In this document: positions 8,457 to 16,528 of the stretch, piece by piece
Layout: each line of letters opens with the position of its first letter
Numbering within the stretch: the first letter of the stretch is position 1
Assembly: GCA_000421065.1 (NCBI GenBank)
Contig: ATWD01000001.1
Span: 4,456,001 to 4,520,000, forward strand
Source of the DNA: Acidobacteriaceae bacterium TAA 166
Lineage (GTDB): Bacteria; Acidobacteriota; Terriglobia; Terriglobales; Acidobacteriaceae
Direction of reading: 5' to 3'
DNA length: 64,000 bases
The notes under the pieces: generated by a model
Databases searched by the model: none
Told to the model about the DNA's origin: nothing
Seen by the model: only the letters and a program-made list of their open reading frames with translations
Program-made: the position numbers and the translations under genes

Positions 8457-9218
8457 CTAGCGTGAGCGATCCGCTGCCCGGGCGATCAGCGTAGCGGTAT
8501 ACGCGGCGCCGAATCCATTGTCGATATTGACCACAGTTACGTTCGGCGAGCAGGAGTTCAGCATCCCCAACAGCGCCGTAGTCCCCTGAAAGCTGGCCCC
8601 ATAGCCGACCGAGGTGGGAACCGCGATCACCGGAACCCCGACCAACCCACCCACGACCGAGGGAAGCGCGCCCTCCATCCCGGCGCAGACGATGACGGCA
8701 TGAGAGCCGTTCAACTGCTCCCGGACCGCCAGCAGACGATGAATCCCGGCCACGCCGACATCGTAAAGACGTGTGACCCGGGCTCCGAAGAGCTCTGCGG
8801 TCACGGCAGCCTCTTCAGCCACAAAGAGATCGCTTGTTCCGGCACACACGATTGCGATATGCCCCTCGCCCTCTGCGGCCGGCGACTGGCGCAGCGTAAG
8901 CGCCCGTGCCTGCGGATGGAAGGTCGCCGCGGGAACCGCAGCCAGAACCGCTGTCGCCGTGGCCTCGTCGGCTCTGGTCGCCAGTACGTCCGATCCCGCA
9001 GCCGCCATGCGGACGAAGATCTCCGCCGTCTGCGCGGAGGACTTTCCTACGGCGTAGATCACCTCCGGCAGGCCCAGGCGAAGAACGCGGTGATGATCGA
9101 TGCGCGCGTGACCCACATCCTCAAAGGGCAGGTTGGCCAGCCGCTGGACCGCCTGATCCGCGTTCAGGTCGCCGCGCTCCACCGACGAGAGCAGCTCAAG
9201 CAAAAGATTCCGATTCAT
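8457..9218 (-). CDS. larB: LarB, nickel-pincer cofactor carboxylase/hydrolase
   Basis: First enzyme of nickel-pincer nucleotide (NPN) synthesis: carboxylates nicotinic acid adenine dinucleotide and releases AMP. The 253-residue protein ends in an AIR-carboxylase (PurE-like) domain: 'HIAIVCAGTSDLFVAEEAA', 'YDVGVAGIHRLL', 'VIVCAGMEGALPSVVGGL' and 'PTSVGYGASFQG' are characteristic. The start ATG at 9218 overlaps the larC stop by 4 nt (ATGA), showing translational coupling. Gene order on this strand is Ni transporter, LDH2-type dehydrogenase, larE, larC, larB. Confidence 0.95.
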   Translation of the reverse strand: MNRNLLLELLSSVERGDLNADQAVQRLANLPFEDVGHARIDHHRVLRLGLPEVIYAVGKSSAQTAEIFVRMAAAGSDVLATRADEATATAVLAAVPAATFHPQARALTLRQSPAAEGEGHIAIVCAGTSDLFVAEEAAVTAELFGARVTRLYDVGVAGIHRLLAVREQLNGSHAVIVCAGMEGALPSVVGGLVGVPVIAVPTSVGYGASFQGTTALLGMLNSCSPNVTVVNIDNGFGAAYTATLIARAADRSR

Positions 9219-10528
9219 CGCGCTCGTCCGTCGCCCTTGTTCGATTGATTCGATTGATAAGCCGCAACGGCCATCTGCTGAACCAGCTTGACCGGAACCG
9301 CATGCGTCTCGGCTGCCGTCCGGCAATCCTCAAACTCAGGCGCTGCATTCAGAATCTCTCCCGCCCGCAGGCCCAGCTTCATGCGGATCGGTCCGTAAGG
9401 CGTCTCGACGGCCACGTGCGTTCGTTCAAGACACGACCGCCGCTCGTGATGAATCCGCACCCCCAGCGTGCTGGTCTCGCGCAGAAGAAGATCCTCGAGC
9501 GCGGGTACCATCGCGTCTTCGGCGAGGATCGTAACCAGCGTGCCCAGCCGCCCCTTCTTCATCTGCACCGCGGTCGACATCACGTCAAGCGCTCCCAGGG
9601 CGAGGGCGCGTTCGGCAACATGCGCCAGTATCTGGGGCGAGAGATCGTCGATCGCCGTCTCCAGAATCGCGACCGAAGAGACCGTCGCCTCGGCCGATTC
9701 GCCCACCGAAAGACGAAGAACATTCGGGAAGTCCTTCGGATTGCGAGACCCCGCGCCGTACCCAATCTTCTCCACCCGCATCGCCGGCTGCGCCTGAAAG
9801 GCAGGCGAGAGAGCGCGCAGAAGAGCCGCTCCGGTAGGCGTGATCAACTCCTGCTGAACATGCGCCGAGTAGGTTGGAAATCCGCGCAATAGATCGGCAG
9901 TCGCAGGAGCGGGAACAGGAAAGCGTCCATGCGCGCAGTCCACCATGCCGCCTCCGACATTAAGCGGCGAGCAGTACCAGGCATCCGCGCCAAGCGCGTG
10001 GATCCCGGCGCTGGCCGCGACGATATCGACGATGGCATCCACCGCTCCCACCTCATGGAAGTGAATCTTTTCGATATCCACGTTGTGAATCTTCGCCTCG
10101 CTCGCCCCCAGCAGCTCGAACGCCTGAATCGCCGTGCGCTTCACCGGTTCGGCCAGCTGCGCCGCTTCGATCAGCTTCCTGATCGCGGTCAATGACCGGC
10201 CATGGCTATGGCTGTGGTGATATTCGTGAGAGTGCGAATACGAGTGGCTGTGCGAATGCGCATGCTGATCGTCGTGATCGTGACGATGCTCGTGCGAGTG
10301 CCCGTACGTATGCCCAGCCTCTTCGGCGAGCTTTCCGCCTTCGAGCACATGCACCTTCGTCGCCGAGATTCCACTTCGGTCCGCTCTCTCAATCGAGAGC
10401 GCAGCATCGAGATCGAGCGCCTTGACCGCGGTATGAAGTACATCCGCTGAGACACCCGCGTCCAACAGAGCACCCAGAAACATGTCGCCGCTGATGCCGG
10501 CGAAGCATTCAAGATAAGCAATACGCAT
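9215..10528 (-). CDS. larC: LarC, nickel insertase for the NPN cofactor (single uninterrupted frame)
   Basis: CTP-dependent nickel insertion protein (DUF111) of 437 residues. The start (MRIAYLECFAGISGDM) is the family hallmark. Residues ~73-110 are a His-rich segment that should bind nickel. The C-terminal half with 'ETAIDDLSPQILAHV' and 'TSTLGVRIHHERR' is also present in frame. In Lactiplantibacillus plantarum the two halves are joined by programmed frameshifting (family knowledge); here they are one open frame. It starts 5 bases after the larE stop. Confidence 0.96.
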   Translation of the reverse strand: MRIAYLECFAGISGDMFLGALLDAGVSADVLHTAVKALDLDAALSIERADRSGISATKVHVLEGGKLAEEAGHTYGHSHEHRHDHDDQHAHSHSHSYSHSHEYHHSHSHGRSLTAIRKLIEAAQLAEPVKRTAIQAFELLGASEAKIHNVDIEKIHFHEVGAVDAIVDIVAASAGIHALGADAWYCSPLNVGGGMVDCAHGRFPVPAPATADLLRGFPTYSAHVQQELITPTGAALLRALSPAFQAQPAMRVEKIGYGAGSRNPKDFPNVLRLSVGESAEATVSSVAILETAIDDLSPQILAHVAERALALGALDVMSTAVQMKKGRLGTLVTILAEDAMVPALEDLLLRETSTLGVRIHHERRSCLERTHVAVETPYGPIRMKLGLRAGEILNAAPEFEDCRTAAETHAVPVKLVQQMAVAAYQSNQSNKGDGRAR

Positions 10529-10533
10529 AGAAA

Positions 10534-11373
10534 TTATCTTTCCACCGGGACTGGTGCAATGGAGCTGACGGGAAGAATATCGTTCATCGAGCCGGAACGA
10601 TATCCCTGTGTATCGAGGGTCACGTAGAGAAATCCAAGCTGCTTGAGAGCAGCGGTCATGCGGTCGAGCATCTCGACGTCGAGCGCCCGGGGCAGCTCTG
10701 TACGGGCTATCTCGATGCGGGCCAGATCGCCATGGTGCCGCACCCGTACCTGCCGGAAGCTCAGCGCATGCAAGGCCTCTTCCGCATGCTCCACCTGGGC
10801 AAGATTCTCGCGCGTCACCGGGCGGCCATACTCGATGCGGGAAGAGAGACAGGCCGATGCGGGCTTGTCCCATACTTCAAGATTCGCCTCGCGGGCCAGC
10901 GCTCGAATCTCCGTCTTCGCCAGCTCGGCCATCACCAGGGGAGCGAGCGCGTAATGCTGTGAAGCGGCCTTCTGCCCCGGCCTGAACTCGCCACGATCGT
11001 CGAGATTCATTCCATACGCAAGATGCTCGAAGCCGCGTGCCACCCGCTCCGCCTCCATGCGCGTGAAGAGCTCGTCTTTACAGTGAAAGCAGCGCTGCGA
11101 ATCATTGCGTTGATAGTCCGGATTCTCCAGCTCAGCCGTCGGAAGAATGTGGGTGGGAATTCCATGCTTTGTCGTAAATGCAAGCGCCGCCGCCAGCTCC
11201 GCGCGAGGAAGCGACGCCGAGTCGGCGATGACCGCGAGCATCTTCTCGCCCAACGCCTCATAAGCGGCCCAGGCAAGGAACGCCGAGTCAGTTCCTCCCG
11301 AATAGGCGACCATGACGCTTCCAAGATCCTCGAGCGTCGAGTGGAGCCGAGCGCGTTTCTGGGCGAGATCCAT
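10534..11373 (-). CDS. larE: LarE, sulfur transferase for the NPN cofactor
   Basis: ATP-dependent sulfur-inserting enzyme of 279 residues that converts the dicarboxylated nucleotide to its dithio form. The PP-loop SGGTDS is at residues 25-30. Cys174 in 'ASACLSSRIEYG' aligns by context with the sacrificial cysteine (Cys176) of the L. plantarum enzyme, and C94/C97 form a CFHC pair. With larB and larC the complete cofactor pathway is encoded together. The gene starts 43 bases after the LDH2-type dehydrogenase. Confidence 0.95.
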   Translation of the reverse strand: MDLAQKRARLHSTLEDLGSVMVAYSGGTDSAFLAWAAYEALGEKMLAVIADSASLPRAELAAALAFTTKHGIPTHILPTAELENPDYQRNDSQRCFHCKDELFTRMEAERVARGFEHLAYGMNLDDRGEFRPGQKAASQHYALAPLVMAELAKTEIRALAREANLEVWDKPASACLSSRIEYGRPVTRENLAQVEHAEEALHALSFRQVRVRHHGDLARIEIARTELPRALDVEMLDRMTAALKQLGFLYVTLDTQGYRSGSMNDILPVSSIAPVPVER

Positions 11374-11416
11374 GCTGATGTAGATGCTAGACCAGTCCCT
11401 CGCGGATGGCGAGTCG

Positions 11417-12424
11417 TCAGGACGCGTTCATCGGATGCCAGATCTCAGGATCGACCGGAACCCCCAGCCGAAGATTCTCTTCACGAATCGCGAGCGTCTG
11501 CTCCCCGGGATAGCGAATCGGCTTCGCCGAATCCTCCGGCCGCGCCTGATGCAGGTGCTCGAGAATGCCGTCGGCGATATGGTTCAGCTCGGCGGCTGGG
11601 CCAAGATTCCCGGGATCGATCGCGAGAAAGATCTGCGACTGCCCCGTCTCGAGCGCAGCCTCCATCGGCAACTGATGCGTCGCAAGGCCGCCCGAGAGCA
11701 TCGCAGCAATCATATCCAGCACCAGCGACAGTCCCGAGCCCTTCCAGTACCCGATCGGCAGCGCGCGCTGCGAAGCCTCGATTGCTGCAGCGTCCTGGGT
11801 CAGGCGCCCCTCCGCGTCGAATCCTCCCGGAACCGGCAGCGGCTCACCTCGTTTGGCATAAGAGGCCAGCGACCCATATGAAAACTGACTCATCGCCATA
11901 TCCAGCACGACGTGCGCTCCTCCCGCCCGGGGAACCGCAATCACCAGAGGATTGTTGCCCAACGTCGGCGTCGTCGCTCCCCACGCCGGAAGATTGGCCA
12001 GCGTGTTCGACCAGCAGAGAGCGAAGCAGCCCTCCTCCGCGGCTTGCCAGCCAAAGGCGCCACCGCGCATCCAGTGGTTCGTATTGGCCAGTGCCACCAC
12101 GCCCATGCCATGGCTTCGCGCAAGCTCGATCGCTCGCCGCATCGCGGCATAGGCATTCACATTTCCGACGCCACGATTCCCATTCCAGCGCTCGATGCTT
12201 CCGAAAGAAGCGGTGCGGCTCGGCGTGGCACGAACATCGATGCTTCCGTTACTCATCATCGCCTCGAAGCGAGGGAAGCGGTTCAGCCCGTGTGTATAGA
12301 CTCCATCGCGGGTGGTCTCGGCAAAGAGCCGGGCGGAGAGCGCGGCCGGCTCAGGCGCCAGCCCGAGGCCAAGCATGGCGCGCTCCAGCGCAGCCTGAAG
12401 ATCGGCAAAGGGAACACGAAGCAT
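11417..12424 (-). CDS. LDH2/MDH2-type NAD(P)-dependent 2-hydroxyacid dehydrogenase
   Basis: Cytoplasmic oxidoreductase of 335 residues of the malate/L-lactate/ureidoglycolate/2,3-diketogulonate reductase family. Visible family motifs are THGLNRFPRF near residue 44 (catalytic His), 'ALANTNHWMRGG', 'PTLGNNPLVIAVPR' and 'GYWKGSGLSLVLDMIAAMLSGG'. Closest in style to YiaK/DlgD 2,3-diketo-L-gulonate reductases, but the substrate is uncertain. Its position between a nickel transporter and lar genes suggests the unseen LarA-type racemase acts on the same 2-hydroxyacid. Confidence 0.9.
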   Translation of the reverse strand: MLRVPFADLQAALERAMLGLGLAPEPAALSARLFAETTRDGVYTHGLNRFPRFEAMMSNGSIDVRATPSRTASFGSIERWNGNRGVGNVNAYAAMRRAIELARSHGMGVVALANTNHWMRGGAFGWQAAEEGCFALCWSNTLANLPAWGATTPTLGNNPLVIAVPRAGGAHVVLDMAMSQFSYGSLASYAKRGEPLPVPGGFDAEGRLTQDAAAIEASQRALPIGYWKGSGLSLVLDMIAAMLSGGLATHQLPMEAALETGQSQIFLAIDPGNLGPAAELNHIADGILEHLHQARPEDSAKPIRYPGEQTLAIREENLRLGVPVDPEIWHPMNAS

Positions 12425-12447
12425 CTTCGCAGTGTAGAGGAAAGAGG

Positions 12448-13206
12448 TCAGCGTACGAGAGGCGGCAGCTTGTCGCTGATGCCGAACAGGAAGATCGTGC
12501 CGATAATTAGGCTGTAGGCAGCAGTCAGCGAGGTGACGAACATCTGTAACCGTGGTCGATGCTTACTCGTGGCAAAGACCCCCGAAGCCGACGCCGTCAT
12601 GATCGTATTCATCACCAGCAGGCCGGCGATAAAACAGAGCAGGCCCAGGAAGCCCCGGCTCGTGCCTCCAAGATTTGCCGCCAGCAGAAACAGCAGCAGC
12701 TGCGAGGGAGTCTCCGCGCCCAGCCCGTGAATGACTCCCACCAGGAACACCGAGCCGCGGTCGTACTGGAAGCGAAATGGCTCCGGGCGGGGAAGCGCAG
12801 GATTCGCAAACGATCGCAGCTTCCATTCCGTGTATCGAGCACCCGAGATCAGCAGCGCGATCCTGCTGGCCGGAACCGCGTGCCGATGCCCGTCTCCCGG
12901 TTTACGGCGAAAGAAGGTGAAGAGCACATAGATCGCCAGCACGATCAGGGTCGCGCCCACCAGCCGCTCGCCGATCGCATCCAGATGCGAGGGAAGCCCC
13001 AGGTGAAGGAAGATCACCGCCGCGCCCAGGACCGCGACCGTCAGGGCGTGGCCCAGCGCATAGAGCAGCCCCAGCCGCATGCCCTCGCGCCAGGTGCGCT
13101 GCACGCTGGTAATGTCGGTAATCGCCGCAAGATGGTCATAGTCGAATCCATGCCGCAGCCCCAGAAGAGCGCAGGAGAGCAGAGCGAGTTCAAGCGCGGA
13201 GGACAT
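12448..13206 (-). CDS. Nickel/cobalt transporter (NiCoT/NicO-like)
   Basis: Inner-membrane permease of 252 residues with about six to seven hydrophobic segments. The signature LRHGFDYDHLAAITD near residue 17 matches the HX4DH nickel-binding motif of NixA/HoxN/HupN-type permeases, and 'GHALTVAVLG' and 'FLVGVIHGLGAETPSQ' fit the second conserved region. As the first gene of the lar operon it probably supplies the nickel that LarC inserts. It is divergent from the Gfo/Idh/MocA gene with a 131-base gap. Confidence 0.9.
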   Translation of the reverse strand: MSSALELALLSCALLGLRHGFDYDHLAAITDITSVQRTWREGMRLGLLYALGHALTVAVLGAAVIFLHLGLPSHLDAIGERLVGATLIVLAIYVLFTFFRRKPGDGHRHAVPASRIALLISGARYTEWKLRSFANPALPRPEPFRFQYDRGSVFLVGVIHGLGAETPSQLLLFLLAANLGGTSRGFLGLLCFIAGLLVMNTIMTASASGVFATSKHRPRLQMFVTSLTAAYSLIIGTIFLFGISDKLPPLVR

Positions 13207-13337
13207 AACCGTTCTGGTAGGTTACGGTCTGGCAGGCGGCGAAGCAAATCAGGAATACGCGGCCTGCTCTTCTCCTATCTAGGTGGTCTTTCGAAGATAG
13301 AATCCAGGGTGAGTAGGTAAAAGAGGTCTTCATCGAA

Positions 13338-14417
13338 ATGGATCTGGCAAAGATACTGCGGCAGGCAACTCCCCCGCGTCCCCGCGAGGCTCGTCCCATC
13401 GTCATGATCGGTTCTGGCGGCATCGTCCACGACGCGCACCTGCCGGCCTACGCCAAGGCCGGCTTCCCCGTGGCCGCGCTGGTCGATCTGAACCTCGAGA
13501 AGGCCGAGGCGTTGGCGAAGCAGTTCCATATTCCGCGGGCTGTTTCTACCATCGCCGAAGCGATCTCGTTCGCCCCCTCGAACGCGATCTTCGACGTTGC
13601 CACTCCCGCCAAGGTCCTGCCCGCGATCCTCAGGCAGCTCCCCGACGGGGCCGCCGTGCTGATGCAGAAGCCCATGGGCGACACCCTCGAAGAAGCCATC
13701 GAGATCCTCCGCATCTGCCGCGAAAAAAGCCTCACCGCCGCGGTCAACTTCCAGCTCCGCTGGGCTCCCAACATGCTTCTCGCAAGAGCCATCACCAGCT
13801 CCGGCTCACTCGGCGAGCTGCACGACATCGAGGTGAAGATCAGCGTCCACATGCCATGGGAGCTCTGGAGCTTCCTGAGCACCGCGCCGCGCCTCGAGAT
13901 CCTCTATCATTCCATCCACTACATCGACCTGGTGCGCAGCTGGCTTGGCAACCCGCGGAGCGTCTACGCCAGGACCGTTCGCAGCCCCCGTACCCCGCAG
14001 CTCGCCGCTACCAAGACCGTCATCATCCTCGACTACGGCGACGACAAACGAGCCTTCATCGCCACCAATCACAGCCACGATTTCGACCCCGAGATGCAGC
14101 GCAGCTTCGTCCAGTGGGAGGGAATCGACGGTGCCATGCGCGCCCAGATGGGAGTCAACCTCAACTATCCCACCGGCCTCCCGGATAACCTCCGCTACGC
14201 TCTCCGCGACGGCAAGGGCTGGAAAGATGCGCCGATTACCGGCAACTGGTTCCCCGATGCCTTCATGGGATCGATGGGATCGCTGCAGGCCTACGTTCAG
14301 GGAGAGGCCGATACCTTGCCCACCAGCGTCGAAGACGCCATCGACACCATGCGGACCGTCGAGGCCGCTTATCTCTCCAGCGAGCGCGGTGGCGAAGACC
14401 TACCGGAGATGGAGTGA
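13338..14417 (+). CDS. Gfo/Idh/MocA-family oxidoreductase
   Basis: NAD(P)-dependent sugar or inositol dehydrogenase of 359 residues. The Rossmann motif is IGSGGIVHDAHLPAY near residue 30, followed by 'ALVDLNLEKAEALAKQF' and the catalytic EKP-like motif here read as 'LMQKPMGDTLEEA' (Gln in place of the usual Glu). The family active-site histidine region is 'LEILYHSIHYIDLVRSWLG'. Substrate is unknown. It lies just upstream of, and convergent with, the small protein and kduD, at the edge of the uronate locus. Confidence 0.88.
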   Translation: MDLAKILRQATPPRPREARPIVMIGSGGIVHDAHLPAYAKAGFPVAALVDLNLEKAEALAKQFHIPRAVSTIAEAISFAPSNAIFDVATPAKVLPAILRQLPDGAAVLMQKPMGDTLEEAIEILRICREKSLTAAVNFQLRWAPNMLLARAITSSGSLGELHDIEVKISVHMPWELWSFLSTAPRLEILYHSIHYIDLVRSWLGNPRSVYARTVRSPRTPQLAATKTVIILDYGDDKRAFIATNHSHDFDPEMQRSFVQWEGIDGAMRAQMGVNLNYPTGLPDNLRYALRDGKGWKDAPITGNWFPDAFMGSMGSLQAYVQGEADTLPTSVEDAIDTMRTVEAAYLSSERGGEDLPEME

Positions 14418-14426
14418 TCGATCAGG

Positions 14427-14633
14427 CTATTTCTCCGGGCGGTCGCTCTTCTCGAACGACTCCGTAGCCTGCTTCGAATGCTGGAGCGCCTGGTCGGAGT
14501 ATTCGTGTGCCTGGCGCGACAGTTCGTGTGCGCTGAGATGATCGGCCTTGTTGTGCGAGGCGGCTGCGGCAAGATGAGCATGAGCCGCCAGATTGTGAAG
14601 CTCGGCGGCACGTTCGTGAGGACTCTGCGACAT
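14427..14633 (-). CDS. Small Ala/His-rich protein of unknown function
   Basis: A 68-residue soluble, probably all-helical protein with many Ala, His, Ser and Glu (for example HNLAAHAHLAAAASHNKADH). A strong AAGGAG lies 8 bases before the ATG at 14633, which is the main support for it being real. It overlaps nothing and ends 9 bases from the convergent oxidoreductase. I do not recognise a family; similar short amphipathic helical proteins are common in soil Acidobacteriota. Confidence 0.6.
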   Translation of the reverse strand: MSQSPHERAAELHNLAAHAHLAAAASHNKADHLSAHELSRQAHEYSDQALQHSKQATESFEKSDRPEK

Positions 14634-14659
14634 AAAATTACTCCTTCATCGAAAAAGTA

Positions 14660-15421
14660 TCAGCGGCCCATCCATCCGCCGTCGACGGTCAGAACCGTGC
14701 CGGTTACATAATCGCTGGCCGGGCAGCTCAGATAAAGCGCGGCCCCGGCGATATCCATCGGCTGACCCCAACGGCCCGCCGGGATGCGCTCGAGGATCTG
14801 CCGATTCCGCGTCTCGTCCGCCTGTAAAGGCTCCGTGTTGGTCGTCGAGATGTACCCCGGCGCAATCGCGTTGACCTGAATGTTCTTCGCGGCCCACTCA
14901 TTCGCCAGCGCCTTGGTCAGCTGCGCGACCCCACCCTTGCTGGCCGCATACGCGGGAACGCGGATTCCGCCCTGAAAGCTGAGCAGAGAGGCGATATTGA
15001 CGATCTTGCCCGGAGCATTACGCTCGATCATGTCGCGTCCCGCCAGCTGCGAAAGCTGAAAGACGCTGGTCAGGTTTACCTGCAGCACCGTCTGCCAGTC
15101 CTCCAGAGGATATTCCACGGCGTTATGGCGGATAATCGTGCCGGCATTGTTGATCAGAATGTCGATCCTGCCGAACTTCTGCTTAACCTCGGCGAACAGC
15201 TCCTCCGCGCCGGTAGTCGAAGAGAGATCAGCTCGAAACGCGGCGGCCGAAGCTCCAATGGCCTCCGCGGTCTCGGTGGCTGCGCGGCGGTTCCCATGAA
15301 CAGCGACGGTGGCGCCCGCTTGTGCCAGGGCTTCGGCGATCGAGGCTCCCAGGCCGGTGGCGGCTCCGGTCACTAGCGCAATCTTTCCATCAAGACGAAA
15401 CAGGTCAAAAATATTGGGCAT
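14660..15421 (-). CDS. kduD: 2-deoxy-D-gluconate 3-dehydrogenase (KduD)
   Basis: Reduces 2,5-diketo-3-deoxygluconate (DKII) to 2-keto-3-deoxygluconate in pectin catabolism. This is a 253-residue classical SDR: TGAATGLG near residue 18, NNAGTI, catalytic Ser in 'NIASLLSFQGG', YAASKGG (Tyr/Lys), and the KduD-typical C-terminal 'RIPAGRWGQPMDIAG'. It is divergent from kduI, whose product supplies its substrate, with 271 bases between them, so one regulator may serve both directions. Confidence 0.92.
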   Translation of the reverse strand: MPNIFDLFRLDGKIALVTGAATGLGASIAEALAQAGATVAVHGNRRAATETAEAIGASAAAFRADLSSTTGAEELFAEVKQKFGRIDILINNAGTIIRHNAVEYPLEDWQTVLQVNLTSVFQLSQLAGRDMIERNAPGKIVNIASLLSFQGGIRVPAYAASKGGVAQLTKALANEWAAKNIQVNAIAPGYISTTNTEPLQADETRNRQILERIPAGRWGQPMDIAGAALYLSCPASDYVTGTVLTVDGGWMGR

Positions 15422-15530
15422 ACCCTTGCCACTCTAACGACGGCACGAGGAGAGGGCAACTCGAGGCAGTCTGTTTATCGAACGGTAACAAATGCGGCGG
15501 TCGATACCGACCTCGCCTGCGATGGTTTTG

Positions 15531-15598
15531 TTGACGGTCGCAAATTTGGTCTCGTATCGTGAAGAAGGCCCTTCCCGCATTCCGTTAGGTCATATGAC
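15531..15598 (+). promoter_or_regulatory. Candidate promoter and operator upstream of kduI
   Basis: TTGACG (15531-15536) and TATCGT (15555-15560) are separated by 18 bases. About 30 bases further on lies GTCATATGAC (15589-15598), a perfect 10-bp palindrome of the type bound by GntR/FadR-family regulators. Both assignments are by pattern only; no regulator gene of that family is in the window. Confidence 0.4.
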
Positions 15599-15692
15599 TT
15601 AGGGCGAACCTAGGCCGGGACGATATGCTGTCTCTAAGCCCTTACAAATAGCGTTTTTTGAGAAGGTCCGCGAAGACCAGAGGAGAGATGCG

Positions 15693-16523
15693 ATGAGGCT
15701 GTACCAGATGGCTGACCCGGTTCGCTACGGGCTGATGAACACCGAGGAGCTGCGCGAGACCTTCCTCCTCGAAGAGCTCTTCCAGCCAGGCGAGATCGAG
15801 TTCGCCTACGTCGATCTCGACCGCACCGTCATCGGCTCCGCGGTCCCCGAGGTCGAGCCCCTGCAGCTCGAGACCGAGCCCGAGCTGCGCGCCGACTTCT
15901 TCCTCGAGCGCCGCGAGATGGGCGCCTTGAACATCGGCGGCCCCGGCTCCGTCACCGTCGACGGCAAGACATTTGAGATGGACAAGCTCGACTGCCTCTA
16001 CATCGGCCGTGGCTCGAAGGAAGTCTCCTTCGCGAGCAAAGACGCCGCCCAACCGGCAGAGTTCTACCTCCTCAGCTACCCCGCGCACGCGGATTACCCC
16101 ACCGCGCTGGTGAAGTTCGCCGACCTCAAGCCCGTCGAGCTCGGCTCAGTCGAGACCTGCAACAAGCGCAAGATCTACAAGGCCATCTACAAGGACGGCC
16201 TCAAAAGCTGCCAGCTCGTCATGGGCTTCACCATGCTCCAGCCGGGCAGCAACTGGAACACGATGCCACCGCACACGCACATGCGCCGTAGCGAGGTCTA
16301 CTTCTACTTCGATGTCGACCCCGAGCATCGCGTCCTTCACCTGATGGGGCCGCCCGACGCGACCAGCCATCTGGTCATGGCCAACAAAGAGGTTGTAGTT
16401 TCGCCGGGATGGTCCATCCATGCCGGCGTTGGAACAAAGCACTATACATTCTGCTGGGGTATGGGCGGAGAAAACCAGGCGTACGACGACATGGATGGCG
16501 TGGCCATCGCGGAGCTTCGATAA
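15693..16523 (+). CDS. kduI: 4-deoxy-L-threo-5-hexosulose-uronate ketol-isomerase (KduI)
   Basis: Isomerises 5-keto-4-deoxyuronate (DKI) to DKII in the cytoplasm. The 276-residue length is standard. KduI motifs are clear: 'NTEELRETFLLEELF', 'FFLERREMGALNIGG', 'LYIGRGSKEVSF', and the metal-binding 'MPPHTHMRRSEVYFYFD'. AGAGGAGAG precedes the ATG. It starts the run kduI-kdgK-KDPG aldolase and is separated from kdgK by only five bases. Confidence 0.96.
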   Translation: MRLYQMADPVRYGLMNTEELRETFLLEELFQPGEIEFAYVDLDRTVIGSAVPEVEPLQLETEPELRADFFLERREMGALNIGGPGSVTVDGKTFEMDKLDCLYIGRGSKEVSFASKDAAQPAEFYLLSYPAHADYPTALVKFADLKPVELGSVETCNKRKIYKAIYKDGLKSCQLVMGFTMLQPGSNWNTMPPHTHMRRSEVYFYFDVDPEHRVLHLMGPPDATSHLVMANKEVVVSPGWSIHAGVGTKHYTFCWGMGGENQAYDDMDGVAIAELR

Positions 16524-16528
16524 AAAAG

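Noticed and set aside
10198..10312. His-codon-rich stretch in larC as a tandem repeat or frameshift site
   Set aside because: The frame stays open and the His-rich segment is normal in LarC proteins.
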